Part shown: in pieces, positions 33,821-43,628 of the stretch | Numbering within the stretch: position 1 is the first letter of the stretch | Layout: every line of letters begins with the position of its first letter | NCBI RefSeq assembly: GCF_009296175.1 | Contig: NZ_VOSK01000020.1 | Location: forward strand, 1 to 53,824 | Source: Microvirga tunisiensis | Lineage (GTDB): Bacteria > Pseudomonadota > Alphaproteobacteria > Rhizobiales > Beijerinckiaceae | Length of the DNA stretch: 53,824 nt | Direction: 5' to 3' | The notes under the pieces: model-generated | Seen by the model: the letters and a program-made list of their open reading frames with translations, nothing else | Told to the model about the DNA's origin: nothing | The model's database searches: none | Position numbers and translations under genes: made by a program

Positions 33821-36321
33821 GCCAAAGCCTCGTCGAGAAGCGCTGCTTCCGCCTCGGCCAGAATCTCGTCCGCGTTATCGCTATAGACGCGCTCGCGGCC
33901 GATCTCCAGCATGACGGACACGCTCAAAGGAGAAACCCGGTCGAGCGGCTTGTGGATGATTCGCCCCCGGATGCGCTCTAGCATCATGCCGAGACGCCTC
34001 ACGTCGAGGAGTCCCGTTGCCGCATCCGCCCGCGCGGCGCGCAGGAGCACGTGGTCGGGCTCGTGCTTGCGCAGCACGTCGTAGACGAGATCGGTGGAGA
34101 TGGTGACCTGCCGCCCGGTCTTCTTCTCCCCCGGGAACCGGCGCTCGATGAGCCCGGCGATGACGGCGCATTGGCGGAAGGTGCGTTTCATGAGGGAGGA
34201 CTCGGCGAGCCAATCCTCCAGATCGTCGCCGAGCATGTCCTCGGAGAAGAGTTCGTCCATGAAATGAGGATCACGACCCGCGCGGGACGCAATGTCGCCG
34301 GAGGCATAGACCGCGATGCCGTAATCGTTGGCGACGAAACCCAGCGGCTTGAGCTTCGCCCGCTCCAGGCGGCGGGTCAGCAGCATGCCGAGGGTCTGAT
34401 GCGCGAGCCTCCCTTCGAAGGGAAAGCAGGTCATGTAGAAGCGGTTGCTGCGCGGAAAGGTCTCGACCAGCAGATCGCGAGGCCCCGGCACGATGGAGCG
34501 GCGGCGCTGCTGCAGCAGCCACTCGGTCATCTGTTGCGGCAAGCGGTCCCACTCGAACGGATCGGCCAGGATCGCCCGCACCCGCGCGGCGAGAAAGGTG
34601 GAGAGCGGAAACTTGCCCCCCTCGTAGGATGGGATCATCGGATCCGCCCCGGAGCCTGCGCGCGTCGCCAGCACCTCGTCCTCGGAGATGCCCTCGAAGC
34701 GCAGCACCTCGCCGGCGAAGAGAAACGTGTCGCCCGGCGTCAGCGTCTCGGCAAAGTATTCCTCGATCTCGCCGAGGATGCGGCCGCGCGGCAGCACGGT
34801 GCCCGGCCGCGAGCGCGCCGTCCTGCCGAGCCGCACCTTGATCATGCTGGATTCGACGATGGTGCCGACATTCAACCGATATTGCTGCGCGATCTTGGCA
34901 TCGCGCACGCGCCAAAGGTCGTTCTTGCCCTTCACGATCTTGGCGAAGCGTTCGTAGGCACGAAGGGCGTAGCCGCCTGTGGCGACGAAGGCGACGCAGG
35001 CCTCGAAATCCTCCCAGCCCAAGCCCGCGTAAGGCGCGGCGGAGCGCACTTCCTCGTAGAGCTCATCCAGCTTGAACGGCTCGGCGCAGGCCATGCCGAG
35101 GATGTGCTGGCACAGCACGTCGAGGGCGCCGATGCGCGCATCCGGCGTATCCTGCGCCGCCTCGTGAACGGCATCCAGCGCCGCGCGGCATTCGAGGATC
35201 TCGAACCTGTTGGCGGGCACGAGATAAGCCTCCGACGGCTCGTCCATGCGGTGGTTCGAGCGGCCGATGCGCTGCATGATGCGCGAGGCGCCTTTCGGAG
35301 CGCCCACATTCACCACGAGGTCCACATCGCCCCAGTCGATGCCGAGATCGAGGGTCGCGGTGCACACCACTGCCTTCAGCTTCCCCGCCGCCATCGCCTC
35401 TTCCACGCGGCGGCGCTGCGACACGTCGAGCGAGCCGTGATGGAGCGCGATGGCGAGGCTGTCGTCGTTGAGCTTCCAGAGTTCCTGGAAGGTGTACTCC
35501 GCCTGCAGGCGCGTGTTGACGAAGACCAGGGTCGTCTTGTGGTCGCGGATGAGATCGTAGATCGCCGGCATCGACAGCGAGGCCGTGTGGCCCGCGAGCG
35601 GCAGGCGCTCGTCGAGTTCGAGCATGCGGATATCGGGCTGCGCGCCGCCCTGCACGACGACGAGGTCGGCCAGGTCCGCGTCCGTACGCTGCGGCACCAG
35701 ATAGCGCCGCAGATCGTCCGGCTCGCGCACTGTCGCCGACAGCCCGACCGCGGTCGCCTGCGGGGCGATGGTCAGGAGCCGCGCGAGCCCGAGCGACAGC
35801 AGATCGCCGCGCTTCGACGTAACGAGCGAGTGCAGCTCGTCCAGCACCACGCGGCGCAGGTCCTTGAAGAACTCCCGTGCTTCCGCATGGGCGAGCAGGA
35901 GCGCCAGCTGCTCCGGCGTGGTCAGCAGAATGTCCGGCGGACGCTCGATCTGCCGCGCCCGCTTGTGGGACGGCGTGTCGCCCGTGCGCGTCTCGATGCG
36001 GATGGGAAGGTCCATCTCCGCAACCGGCGCTTCGAGGTTGCGGGCGATGTCAGTGGCGAGCGCCTTGAGAGGTGAGATGTAGAGGGTGTGAAGTCCTCGC
36101 TTCTCCTTCGACCTGCTACCCCCCCGCTCGGCCAGTTCCACCAGGCTCGGCAGGAACCCGGCGAGCGTCTTGCCCGCGCCGGTCGGCGCCACGAGCAGCA
36201 CGGAGCGGCCCTGCCCGGCCTTGGCGAGCAGCTCCAACTGGTGGTCTCGGGGCGCCCATCCACGGCGCTTGAACCAGTCGCGGAAGGATTTGGGGAGAAG
36301 GGAGGCGGGGACTTGCGACAT
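33817..36321 (-). CDS. lhr: Ligase-associated DNA damage response DEXH-box helicase (Lhr-type)
   Basis: An 834-residue superfamily 2 helicase with the Lhr core. Motif I, LLVAPTGAGKT, contains K51. Motif II is DELH in VVLDELHSLV, motif III is GLSATVREPDDLRRYL, and the second RecA domain has FVNTRLQAEYTF and QRIGRSNHR (motif VI). A winged-helix and the Lhr-specific C-terminal DNA-binding domain complete the core, without the long tail of full-length Lhr. These enzymes translocate 3' to 5' on single-stranded DNA and unwind RNA-DNA hybrids. It is first in an operon with pdeM. Confidence 0.93.
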   Translation of the reverse strand: MSQVPASLLPKSFRDWFKRRGWAPRDHQLELLAKAGQGRSVLLVAPTGAGKTLAGFLPSLVELAERGGSRSKEKRGLHTLYISPLKALATDIARNLEAPVAEMDLPIRIETRTGDTPSHKRARQIERPPDILLTTPEQLALLLAHAEAREFFKDLRRVVLDELHSLVTSKRGDLLSLGLARLLTIAPQATAVGLSATVREPDDLRRYLVPQRTDADLADLVVVQGGAQPDIRMLELDERLPLAGHTASLSMPAIYDLIRDHKTTLVFVNTRLQAEYTFQELWKLNDDSLAIALHHGSLDVSQRRRVEEAMAAGKLKAVVCTATLDLGIDWGDVDLVVNVGAPKGASRIMQRIGRSNHRMDEPSEAYLVPANRFEILECRAALDAVHEAAQDTPDARIGALDVLCQHILGMACAEPFKLDELYEEVRSAAPYAGLGWEDFEACVAFVATGGYALRAYERFAKIVKGKNDLWRVRDAKIAQQYRLNVGTIVESSMIKVRLGRTARSRPGTVLPRGRILGEIEEYFAETLTPGDTFLFAGEVLRFEGISEDEVLATRAGSGADPMIPSYEGGKFPLSTFLAARVRAILADPFEWDRLPQQMTEWLLQQRRRSIVPGPRDLLVETFPRSNRFYMTCFPFEGRLAHQTLGMLLTRRLERAKLKPLGFVANDYGIAVYASGDIASRAGRDPHFMDELFSEDMLGDDLEDWLAESSLMKRTFRQCAVIAGLIERRFPGEKKTGRQVTISTDLVYDVLRKHEPDHVLLRAARADAATGLLDVRRLGMMLERIRGRIIHKPLDRVSPLSVSVMLEIGRERVYSDNADEILAEAEAALLDEALA

Positions 36322-36414
36322 CTGTCCTAGACATAAGGTGCGCCGCGGCTTTCGCCAGGGAGCGCCTTGACGCTCGAAACAGAATTACATTAATTGCTGA
36401 ATCAAGGAGATGTC

Positions 36415-36897
36415 ATGAACGGCGGGCTTCGCGCAGCGGGACGGGACGAGTTGGAGGAGATTGGCCGGCTCTACCATGCCGTCTGGCAGGAGACGCAGGC
36501 TCCTCTTCAGCCGCCGGGCGTGGCGGCCGATCGCGACGAAGCATTCTTCATCGAGCGGGTGAGGCGCTTTCCCGTGCCGCCCCTCGCGGCCTATTTCGAA
36601 GGCAGGCTTCTGGGCTTCGCCGCCTGGGCGGAAAACACGCTCGGCCAGCTCTACGTCGCGCCGGAAGGGCGAAAGCTGGGTCTCGGCCGCGCCTTGCTGC
36701 TGGCAAGCGAACACGCGATCTGGGCAAGCGGCTTCGACCGGGCTCGTCTCCTGTGTCTCGTCGGCAATAGTAACGCCCGCGCCTTCTACGAACGCTGCGG
36801 CTGGCGCCTTGAGACCGACATCGTCGAGGAAGCGGAGACCCGGGGCGAGCCAGTGCCGGTGGCCTGCTGGGAGATGGTGAAGGATCTGAAGATGTGA
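36415..36897 (+). CDS. GNAT-family N-acetyltransferase
   Basis: A 160-residue Gcn5-related acetyltransferase. The acetyl-CoA pyrophosphate-binding motif is LYVAPEGRKLGLGRALLLAS (about 82-101), with the Q/RxxGxG/A pattern in RKLGLGRA, followed by LVGNSNARAFYERCGWRLET, the usual motif B. AAGGAG lies five bases upstream of ATG 36415; the frame is open from 36394. It sits between lhr (divergent) and an SDR gene in the same direction. The acceptor substrate cannot be predicted; a protein, antibiotic or amine are all possible. Confidence 0.88.
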   Translation: MNGGLRAAGRDELEEIGRLYHAVWQETQAPLQPPGVAADRDEAFFIERVRRFPVPPLAAYFEGRLLGFAAWAENTLGQLYVAPEGRKLGLGRALLLASEHAIWASGFDRARLLCLVGNSNARAFYERCGWRLETDIVEEAETRGEPVPVACWEMVKDLKM

Positions 36898-36982
36898 ACG
36901 CGTGCCAATGCTCGCTTGCCATCTCCCGCAAGATCATTTCAGCTTGGGCAACGCCAACAACGAGAATGAAAAGGCAATCGCC

Positions 36983-37804
<822 letters not shown>

Positions 37805-38734
37805 TCAGCGCTGAAGCACGACGAGGAACCCGGGAACCGGCACGCCGCGGTCCTCCCGGGTCGAGACGCGCTCGAAGATGACGAGCGTAAATCCAGCGCT
37901 GTCCGCGAGATCGCGAAGATAAGACTCGCCGTGCGCGTATCGGGCATCCTCGCCGAGGACGAAACCGTCGCCCTCATGGGCCTGGACGGTGAAGGCGAAA
38001 AAGCCTTCACGTCCCAGCACGCGGTGTGCCTCCCGGAAGACCGCATCGAGGCCCGCCATGTAGACGAACACGTCGGCCGCCACGACGAGATCGGCCTCGC
38101 CCGTCCGGCGCCCACTCAAGAAAGCAACGAGTTCGCCCTCGTGCAGGGCATCGTAGAGCTTGGTCTTCTCCGCCTTTTCCAGCATGCGCGACGAGAGATC
38201 GACGCCCTCGACGGAGGCGCAGAATCCTGCGAGCTCCTGCGCCATCAGCCCAGTGCCGCACCCGAGATCGAGAGTCCGTCCGAAGCGATAATCCCGTATC
38301 CGCTTGGAGCAGGCCCGGCGCAGCGCATCGGCGATCAACTCCGGGCCGCGATAGGCAAGGCTCTTGGTCAGGTGCCGGTCGAATTTGGGCGCGTAATCGT
38401 CGAAGAGCGCCCGCACGTAGCCATCGGTGATCGCCTCGCCGGGCGCGAGCGCGCCGAGCCGGGCGAGATCGAGACGCACGCCCAGCGCATCCTCGGGCTC
38501 GAGCGCAAGCGCCCGACGCAGGGCCGTCACCGCCTCCTCCCGCAACTCCAGTTCGGCGGCCGAGCGGCCGAGCATGACATGGGCGGGGGCAAAGTCCGGA
38601 GCGAGCTCGATCACCTGCCGGGCCAGATCGGCGGCGGCCTCGAAGTCGCGCTCATCGAAGGCGGCACGGGCATATTCATAGCGGCGGTCGGCGCGAAAAT
38701 CGCCGGTGGATCGGACGGTCGAGGGCTGCGGCAT
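37805..38734 (-). CDS. TPR-containing class I SAM-dependent methyltransferase
   Basis: A 309-residue protein. The first 95 residues or so form TPR-like helices (RRYEYARAAFDERDFEAAAD, then FAPAHVMLGRSAAELELREE). The methyltransferase domain follows, with motif I TLDLGCGTGLMAQELAG (about 153-169) and the post-I aspartate in VEGVDLSSRM. A DDYAPKFDRHLTKSLAYRGP segment just before motif I is typical of a TPR-methyltransferase group found in alphaproteobacteria. It stops one base from the convergent SDR gene. Target could be a protein, lipid or small molecule. Confidence 0.85.
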   Translation of the reverse strand: MPQPSTVRSTGDFRADRRYEYARAAFDERDFEAAADLARQVIELAPDFAPAHVMLGRSAAELELREEAVTALRRALALEPEDALGVRLDLARLGALAPGEAITDGYVRALFDDYAPKFDRHLTKSLAYRGPELIADALRRACSKRIRDYRFGRTLDLGCGTGLMAQELAGFCASVEGVDLSSRMLEKAEKTKLYDALHEGELVAFLSGRRTGEADLVVAADVFVYMAGLDAVFREAHRVLGREGFFAFTVQAHEGDGFVLGEDARYAHGESYLRDLADSAGFTLVIFERVSTREDRGVPVPGFLVVLQR

Positions 38735-39058
38735 GGCTTGTGGATGCGGGAGAGCGGAAAGTCTGTCAATGGCGCGCCATCGTCAGCCTGGACGCTGCAG
38801 GCGATCCGGGATCGTGTGACGAGGGTGTTTTCCCCTCCCGTCTAGGGAATGGACAACGCAGTCGCGTGTCATCCTCGGCGAGCGTCAGCGAGGGAAGGGG
38901 ATCCACAGTCCGGTGCCGAGCTGATGGATTCCCTTCCCCTCCGTTGCGCTCCGGCCGGGAATGACACCTGTTGGTTCGTGCATCCTCTCCGACGTCATGG
39001 CCGTCCCCGGGCTCGATCCGGGGATCGGTCCGGGCCATCCCGCTTCCAGACCCGTCGC

Positions 39059-39163
39059 CCTCATCCTGAGGAGCAGCCGTGAGGCTGCGTCTCGAAGGAG
39101 GGTCCGGAAGAGCCCTGAACTCCTCCTTCGAGACGCCGCTTGTCGCGGCTCCTCAGGATGAGG
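39059..39163. repeat. 105-bp nested palindromic repeat
   Basis: Outer arms CCTCATCCTGAGGAGC (39059-39074) and GCTCCTCAGGATGAGG (39148-39163) are perfectly complementary over 16 bp. Inner arms GCGTCTCGAAGGAG (39087-39100) and CTCCTTCGAGACGC (39123-39136) are complementary over 14 bp. The outer arms each contain the smaller palindrome TCCTGAGGA-like core. This type of element is common between genes of Hyphomicrobiales. Confidence 0.85.
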
Positions 39164-39208
39164 CCGAGCGAGACGGTCGGGATCACGGCCCGCGACACCC
39201 TCTGCCGT

Positions 39209-39295
39209 CATGGCCGGGCTTGTCCCGGCCATCCCGATAAGGTGAGGCTCGGCGCTTCTTGGACTGGGATCACCGGCACGAGGCCGGTGATGACG
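39209..39295. repeat. Intergenic composite repeat, family B copy 2
   Basis: An 87-bp unit with the hairpin CATGGCCGGGCTTGTCCCGG at its left end and ATCACCGGC-ACGAG-GCCGGTGAT at its right end, in the same order and spacing as 20285-20370. The linkers differ (GATAAGGTGAGGCTCGGCGC here), so only the hairpins are conserved. Confidence 0.75.
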
Positions 39296-39597
39296 TCGGA
39301 GGGTGCAGTCGGAGGGTACGAGGGCCGAAGGGCGCAAGCCGATCCGGGAGCGTGAAAACCAGCACGGCACCGTCATCCCGCAGAGGCCGGGATCCATAAC
39401 CGCGGCGGCACTCCAGTGGGGATTGTCAGCGGCTCCGCATTCCCACCCGCGCGGGAACGACAATACCGAGGGTCGGGCCTCCAACCTGCCGCACTCCCGG
39501 ACCGCCTGCCCGGTCGTGGATGACGACGGCGAATCCCGTCGGAGACAGCACTTCTCCTCGGCCTGACATCGCCCGGCCGGACCCTATATTCTCACCC

Positions 39598-40653
39598 ATG
39601 GCGCTGCGTTCCACCGACATCCTCACCCAGACCCCGCAAGGGCTCTATTGCCCCCTTGGCGACTTCCATATCGATCCGGTCCGGCCTGTGAAGCGGGCGC
39701 TCGTCACCCATGGCCATTCGGATCACGCCCGCTCGGGACACCGCTCCGTCCTGGCGACGCGGGAGACCCTGCTCATCATGGGCGTGCGTTACGGGGCGGA
39801 TTTCGCAGGCTCCACGCAGGAGGCTCACTTAAGCGAGAGCCTGCGCCTCGGGGATGTGACCGTGCGCTTTACCCCTGCGGGTCATGTGCTGGGCTCGGCG
39901 CAGATCGCCATCGAAGCGGGAGGCACCCGCGTCGTCGTGTCGGGCGATTACAAGCGGGCGGAGGACCCGACCTGCCTGCCCTATGAGGTCGTGCCCTGCG
40001 ACGTCTTCATCACCGAGGCGACCTTCGGCCTGCCGGTCTTCCGCCATCCGGACACGCGCGCCGAGGTGCGCAAGCTCCTCGATTCCGTCGCCCTCTTTCC
40101 CGAGCGCGCCCATATCGTCGGCGCGTATGCGCTGGGCAAGGCGCAGCGGGTCATGGCCCTCCTGCGCGAGGAAGGCTACGACAAGCCGATCTATCTGCAC
40201 GGCGCCATGGAGCGCCTGACCGAATTCTATAAATCCGAGGGCATTCCTCTGGGCGAGACGCCCAAGGTCGTGGCCTCGGAGCGTTCGAAGCTTGCCGGTG
40301 CCATCGTGATCTGCCCACCCTCCTCGATCCAGGACCTGTGGTCGCGACGCTTTCCCGATCCCGTCACCTGCTTCGCCTCCGGCTGGATGCGGGTGCGGGC
40401 ACGGGCGCGGCAGAAGGGCGTGGAGCTGCCGTTGGTGATCTCCGACCATTCCGATTGGGACGATCTGTGCCGCACGATCCGGGAAACCGGCGCCGGGGAG
40501 GTCTGGGTCACGCATGGGCAGGAAGACGCGCTCGTCCATTGGTGCACCACCCACGGCATCCGGGCGCGGCCCCTGCACATGCTGGGCTACGGCGACGAGG
40601 GCGAGGCGGAGGAGGCGCCTGCGGCTGGCGCGGAAGCGGGAGACGCCGCATGA
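39598..40653 (+). CDS. Ligase-associated DNA damage response exonuclease (metallo-beta-lactamase fold)
   Basis: A 351-residue nuclease of the metallo-beta-lactamase/beta-CASP fold (Exo, YSH1/SNM1-like). The zinc motif ALVTHGHSDHARSGH (about 34-48), PAGHVLGSAQI (about 99-109), VVVSGDYKRAED (about 119-130) and a late ISDHSDWDDL and VTHGQE match the family. The frame opens at 39520, but ATG 39598 begins the homology. Its stop overlaps the ligase start (ATGA), so the two are coupled. In the Lhr-MPE-Exo-Lig system it trims DNA ends before sealing. It follows the repeat-rich gap directly. Confidence 0.9.
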   Translation: MALRSTDILTQTPQGLYCPLGDFHIDPVRPVKRALVTHGHSDHARSGHRSVLATRETLLIMGVRYGADFAGSTQEAHLSESLRLGDVTVRFTPAGHVLGSAQIAIEAGGTRVVVSGDYKRAEDPTCLPYEVVPCDVFITEATFGLPVFRHPDTRAEVRKLLDSVALFPERAHIVGAYALGKAQRVMALLREEGYDKPIYLHGAMERLTEFYKSEGIPLGETPKVVASERSKLAGAIVICPPSSIQDLWSRRFPDPVTCFASGWMRVRARARQKGVELPLVISDHSDWDDLCRTIRETGAGEVWVTHGQEDALVHWCTTHGIRARPLHMLGYGDEGEAEEAPAAGAEAGDAA

Positions 40654-42383
40654 ACCGCTTCGCCGCCCTCCTCGACCGCTTGGGCTACGAGCCGCGCCGC
40701 AACGCGAAGCTGCGGCTGCTCGCGGACTATTTCCGCCATACACCCGATCCGGACCGGGGCTATGCGCTGGCCGCCATGACCGGCGCGCTCATGTTCAAGG
40801 AGGCCAAGCCCGGCCTGATCCGCGGCCTCGTCGAGGAGCGGACCGACCCGGAGCTGTTCCACATGTCCTATCACTATGTGGGCGATCTGGCCGAGACCGT
40901 GGCGCTGATCTGGCCCTCCCCCGGGCATGAGAGCGTGGCCCCTGCGTCGGGCGCTCCGGCCATCGGACACAACAATCCGCCGCCTCATGTCCCGAGTCTC
41001 ACCGAGGTCATCGAAACCCTGGCGACCACGAGCAAGAGCGACCTGCCCGGCCGGGTCGCCGAGTGGATGGACGCTCTCGACGAGACGGGACGCTGGGCCT
41101 TGATCAAGCTGATCACCCGGGAGCTGCGTGTCGGCGTCTCCGCGCGGCTCGCCAAGACGGCGGTCGCCCAGCTCGGCCAGGTCGAGCCCGACGAGGTCGA
41201 GCTGATCTGGCACGGGCTGGAGGCGCCTTACGAGGACCTTTTCGCCTGGGTCGAGGGCCGCGGCCCGAAGCCCGAATCCGGCAATCCCGCGCCGTTCCGC
41301 CCCTCTATGCTCTCGCATCCCCTGGAGGACGAGGATTTCGCCAAGCTCGAGGCCTCCGAGTTCCTGGCCGAGTGGAAATGGGACGGCATCCGCCTGCAGG
41401 CCGCGGCCGGCCATGGCAGCGACGGGCGCCCGGTGAAGCGGATCTATTCCCGCACCGGCGAGGACGTCTCCCGCGCCTTTCCCGATCTGGTCGAGGCGCT
41501 GAATTTCGAGGGCGCCATCGACGGCGAATTGCTGATCGTCCGCGAGGGTCGGGTCCAGAGCTTCAACGTGCTGCAGCAGCGCCTGAACCGGAAGGCCGTG
41601 ACGCCGAAGCTCATCGCGGAGTTCCCCGCGCACCTGCGTGTCTACGACATCCTGTTCGAGGGCGAGGAGGATCTGCGCGGCCTCCCCTTCGCGGAGCGGC
41701 GGAAGCGCCTGGAGGCGCTCGTCGCCCGCATCGACGACCCGCGCATCGACCTCTCGCCCATGGTGCCCTTCTCGACCTGGGAGGACCTAGCCGCCGCCCG
41801 CGCCGACCCGGCTTCCGTCGGCGCCGGTCTCGATGCGGATGCCATCGAGGGCTGCATGGTGAAGCGGGCGAACAGCCCCTATCTCCCCGGCCGACCCAAG
41901 GGCTACTGGTACAAGTGGAAGCGCGATCCGTACCTCGTCGACGCCGTGATGATGTACGGCCAGCGGGGTCACGGGAAGCGCTCGTCCTTCTATTCCGACT
42001 ACACCTTCGGGGTCTGGCGCGATGGGCCGGGTGGACAGGAGCTGGTGCCCGTCGGCAAGGCCTACCACGGCTTCACCGACGAGGAACTGGTGAAGCTCGA
42101 CCGTTACGTCCGGAACCACACGGTCAACCGCTTCGGCCCGGTGCGGGAGGTGGAATACGGCAAGGACAAGGGCCTCGTGCTGGAGGTGGCCTTCGAGGGG
42201 CTGCAGCGCTCGACCCGGCACAAATCCGGCGTCGCCATGCGGTTCCCCCGCATCAACCGCATCCGCTGGGACAAGCCTGCCGCCGAAGCCGACCGGATCG
42301 AGACCCTGGAAAGGATCCTGGAGCGCGGCGAGAAGGAGGTCTACCCGCTGCAGGACAAGGAAGCGAAGAGGCAGAAGGGATGA
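40650..42383 (+). CDS. ATP-dependent DNA ligase of the ligase-associated repair system
   Basis: A 577-residue ATP-dependent DNA ligase. The N-terminal domain (1 to about 210) is a DNA-binding region; the adenylation domain has the AMP-accepting lysine K243 in LAEWKWDGIRLQ, then DGELLIVREG (motif III-like) and VKRANSPYLPGRPKGYWYKWKR (motifs IV-V). An OB-fold follows. It seals nicks, working with Exo, Lhr and PdeM. Start ATG 40650 overlaps the Exo stop, and its own stop overlaps the start of yjbQ, so three genes are translated in a chain. The main replicative ligase (NAD-dependent LigA) is not in the window. Confidence 0.94.
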   Translation: MNRFAALLDRLGYEPRRNAKLRLLADYFRHTPDPDRGYALAAMTGALMFKEAKPGLIRGLVEERTDPELFHMSYHYVGDLAETVALIWPSPGHESVAPASGAPAIGHNNPPPHVPSLTEVIETLATTSKSDLPGRVAEWMDALDETGRWALIKLITRELRVGVSARLAKTAVAQLGQVEPDEVELIWHGLEAPYEDLFAWVEGRGPKPESGNPAPFRPSMLSHPLEDEDFAKLEASEFLAEWKWDGIRLQAAAGHGSDGRPVKRIYSRTGEDVSRAFPDLVEALNFEGAIDGELLIVREGRVQSFNVLQQRLNRKAVTPKLIAEFPAHLRVYDILFEGEEDLRGLPFAERRKRLEALVARIDDPRIDLSPMVPFSTWEDLAAARADPASVGAGLDADAIEGCMVKRANSPYLPGRPKGYWYKWKRDPYLVDAVMMYGQRGHGKRSSFYSDYTFGVWRDGPGGQELVPVGKAYHGFTDEELVKLDRYVRNHTVNRFGPVREVEYGKDKGLVLEVAFEGLQRSTRHKSGVAMRFPRINRIRWDKPAAEADRIETLERILERGEKEVYPLQDKEAKRQKG

Positions 42384-42829
42384 GGATCGAAACCGTGTCC
42401 GAAGGCGAGATCACGCGGCAGTCCAGCGGGCGGCTCGGCATCGACACGCGGGGTCAGGGATTGACCGAGATCACGGATGCGGTGGCGGCTTGGGTGTCCG
42501 GCACCGGCATCCGGCGTGGGCTTTTGACCGTCTTCTGCCGCCACACCTCGGCCTCGCTCCTGATCCAGGAGAATGCCGATCCTGATGTCCGCCGGGATCT
42601 GCTGACCGCCTTCGATCGTCTGGCTCCGCGGAACGCGGGCTATGTCCACTCGACCGAGGGTCCGGACGACATGCCGGCCCATATCCGGACCGTGATCTCG
42701 GGCGTCTCCCTGAGCATTCCCGTGATGGAAGGCCGGATGAGTTTGGGAGCCTGGCAGGGGATCTACCTCGCCGAGCACCGGGACAGGCCCCATCGCCGGG
42801 ATCTTACTTTTCACCTGATCGGGGCGTAA
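42380..42829 (+). CDS. YjbQ/UPF0047 family protein
   Basis: A 149-residue protein of the YjbQ family (secondary thiamine-phosphate synthase activity reported for E. coli). Signature stretches are GLLTVFCRHTSASLLIQENA (about 48-67), YVHSTEGPDDMPAHIR (about 90-105) and LGAWQGIYLAEHRDRPHRRD (about 119-138); the histidines form a metal site in known structures. Its ATG overlaps the ligase stop (ATGA). This tight coupling to a repair ligase is unexpected for a thiamine enzyme and hints at another role, but I have no direct evidence for that. Confidence 0.9.
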   Translation: MRIETVSEGEITRQSSGRLGIDTRGQGLTEITDAVAAWVSGTGIRRGLLTVFCRHTSASLLIQENADPDVRRDLLTAFDRLAPRNAGYVHSTEGPDDMPAHIRTVISGVSLSIPVMEGRMSLGAWQGIYLAEHRDRPHRRDLTFHLIGA

Positions 42830-42956
42830 TCCACATGATCGAGTGTGTCGCCTCAGTACTTTCCCTTAGAATAGCCAGGGTCTTCGATTGCCGCCTTGCT
42901 ATTTCATGAGGGATGCGGCTAAGGCTCAAGCAAGCGTCTCGTGGGAGAAGGCACAC

Positions 42957-43628
42957 GTGCAAAGTCAAACCACCACGATCATCATTGCCGATGACCATCC
43001 GTTGTTTCGCGGGGCATTGAGACAGGCCGTCGCCTCCACCATGCCCCAGGCCCGGGTGGTCGAAGCGAGCGGCATGGATGACTTGAACGTCACTCTGACC
43101 CAGGAGCGGGACGTCGACCTGATCCTGCTCGATCTGACGATGCCGGGCGTACAGGGCTTTTCCGGATTGATGTCGCTCCGAGCCCAATATCCTGAACTGC
43201 CCGTCGTGATTGTTTCCGCAACGGAAGAGCCCACCGTGATCCGCCGCGCCATGGATTTCGGCGCCTCCGGCTTCATCCCGAAATCCATCGATATCGACAG
43301 CATCGGCGGCGCCATCCAGGCGGTGCTGGCCGGCGACACCTGGACCCCGCCGGACGTGGACCTCTCCGCTTCGGAAGATCCCGAAACCGCCGATCTCGTC
43401 CGCCGCCTCGGCACGCTGACCCCGCAGCAGGTTCGCGTCCTGACCATGTTGTCCGAGGGCCTGCTCAACAAGCAGATCGCCTACGAACTCGGCGTCTCGG
43501 AAGCGACCGTGAAGGCCCACGTGTCGGCCATTCTCGACAAGCTCGGCGTCGACAGCCGCACGCAGGCGGTCATCGCGGCCTCGAAGATCGGCGTGACCCA
43601 GCGCCCCTCCCCGGCCGGGGCCGATTAA
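42957..43628 (+). CDS. NarL/LuxR-family response regulator
   Basis: A 223-residue two-component regulator. The receiver domain has the acidic pair D12-D13 (IIIADDHPLF), phospho-acceptor D59 in ILLDLTMPG, the T/S switch in VIVSATEEP and K in GFIPKSID. The C-terminal LuxR helix-turn-helix is LTPQQVRVLTMLSEG, KQIAYELGVSEATVKAHVSA. I choose GTG 42957, with GGAGAA upstream; ATG 42906 is possible. No histidine kinase is adjacent. The orphan hybrid kinase at 14-17.6 kb is too far to link. It overlaps the convergent esterase gene by four bases. Confidence 0.88.
   Translation: MQSQTTTIIIADDHPLFRGALRQAVASTMPQARVVEASGMDDLNVTLTQERDVDLILLDLTMPGVQGFSGLMSLRAQYPELPVVIVSATEEPTVIRRAMDFGASGFIPKSIDIDSIGGAIQAVLAGDTWTPPDVDLSASEDPETADLVRRLGTLTPQQVRVLTMLSEGLLNKQIAYELGVSEATVKAHVSAILDKLGVDSRTQAVIAASKIGVTQRPSPAGAD

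Larger units (their letters stand above)
38735..39597. other. Repeat-rich intergenic region within the DNA-repair neighbourhood
   Basis: An 863-bp stretch without a convincing gene; the open frames in it are short and low in homology signal. It contains at least five distinct inverted-repeat units: GGCCGTCCCCGGG...ATCCGGGG near 38995-39041, the large palindrome at 39059-39163, the family B composite at 39209-39295, a GTCATCCCG...CCGGGAT unit near 39370-39396 and a CCCGCGCGGG hairpin near 39440-39460. This density is far higher than elsewhere in the window. Confidence 0.75.

Noticed and set aside
38740..39566. Several frames of 66-199 residues in the repeat-rich gap
   Set aside because: They run through palindromic repeats, lack ribosome binding sites and resemble no protein family.
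41063..42829. A 588-residue frame over the ligase gene
   Set aside because: Only the last 149 residues (YjbQ) are real; the rest is ligase out of frame.
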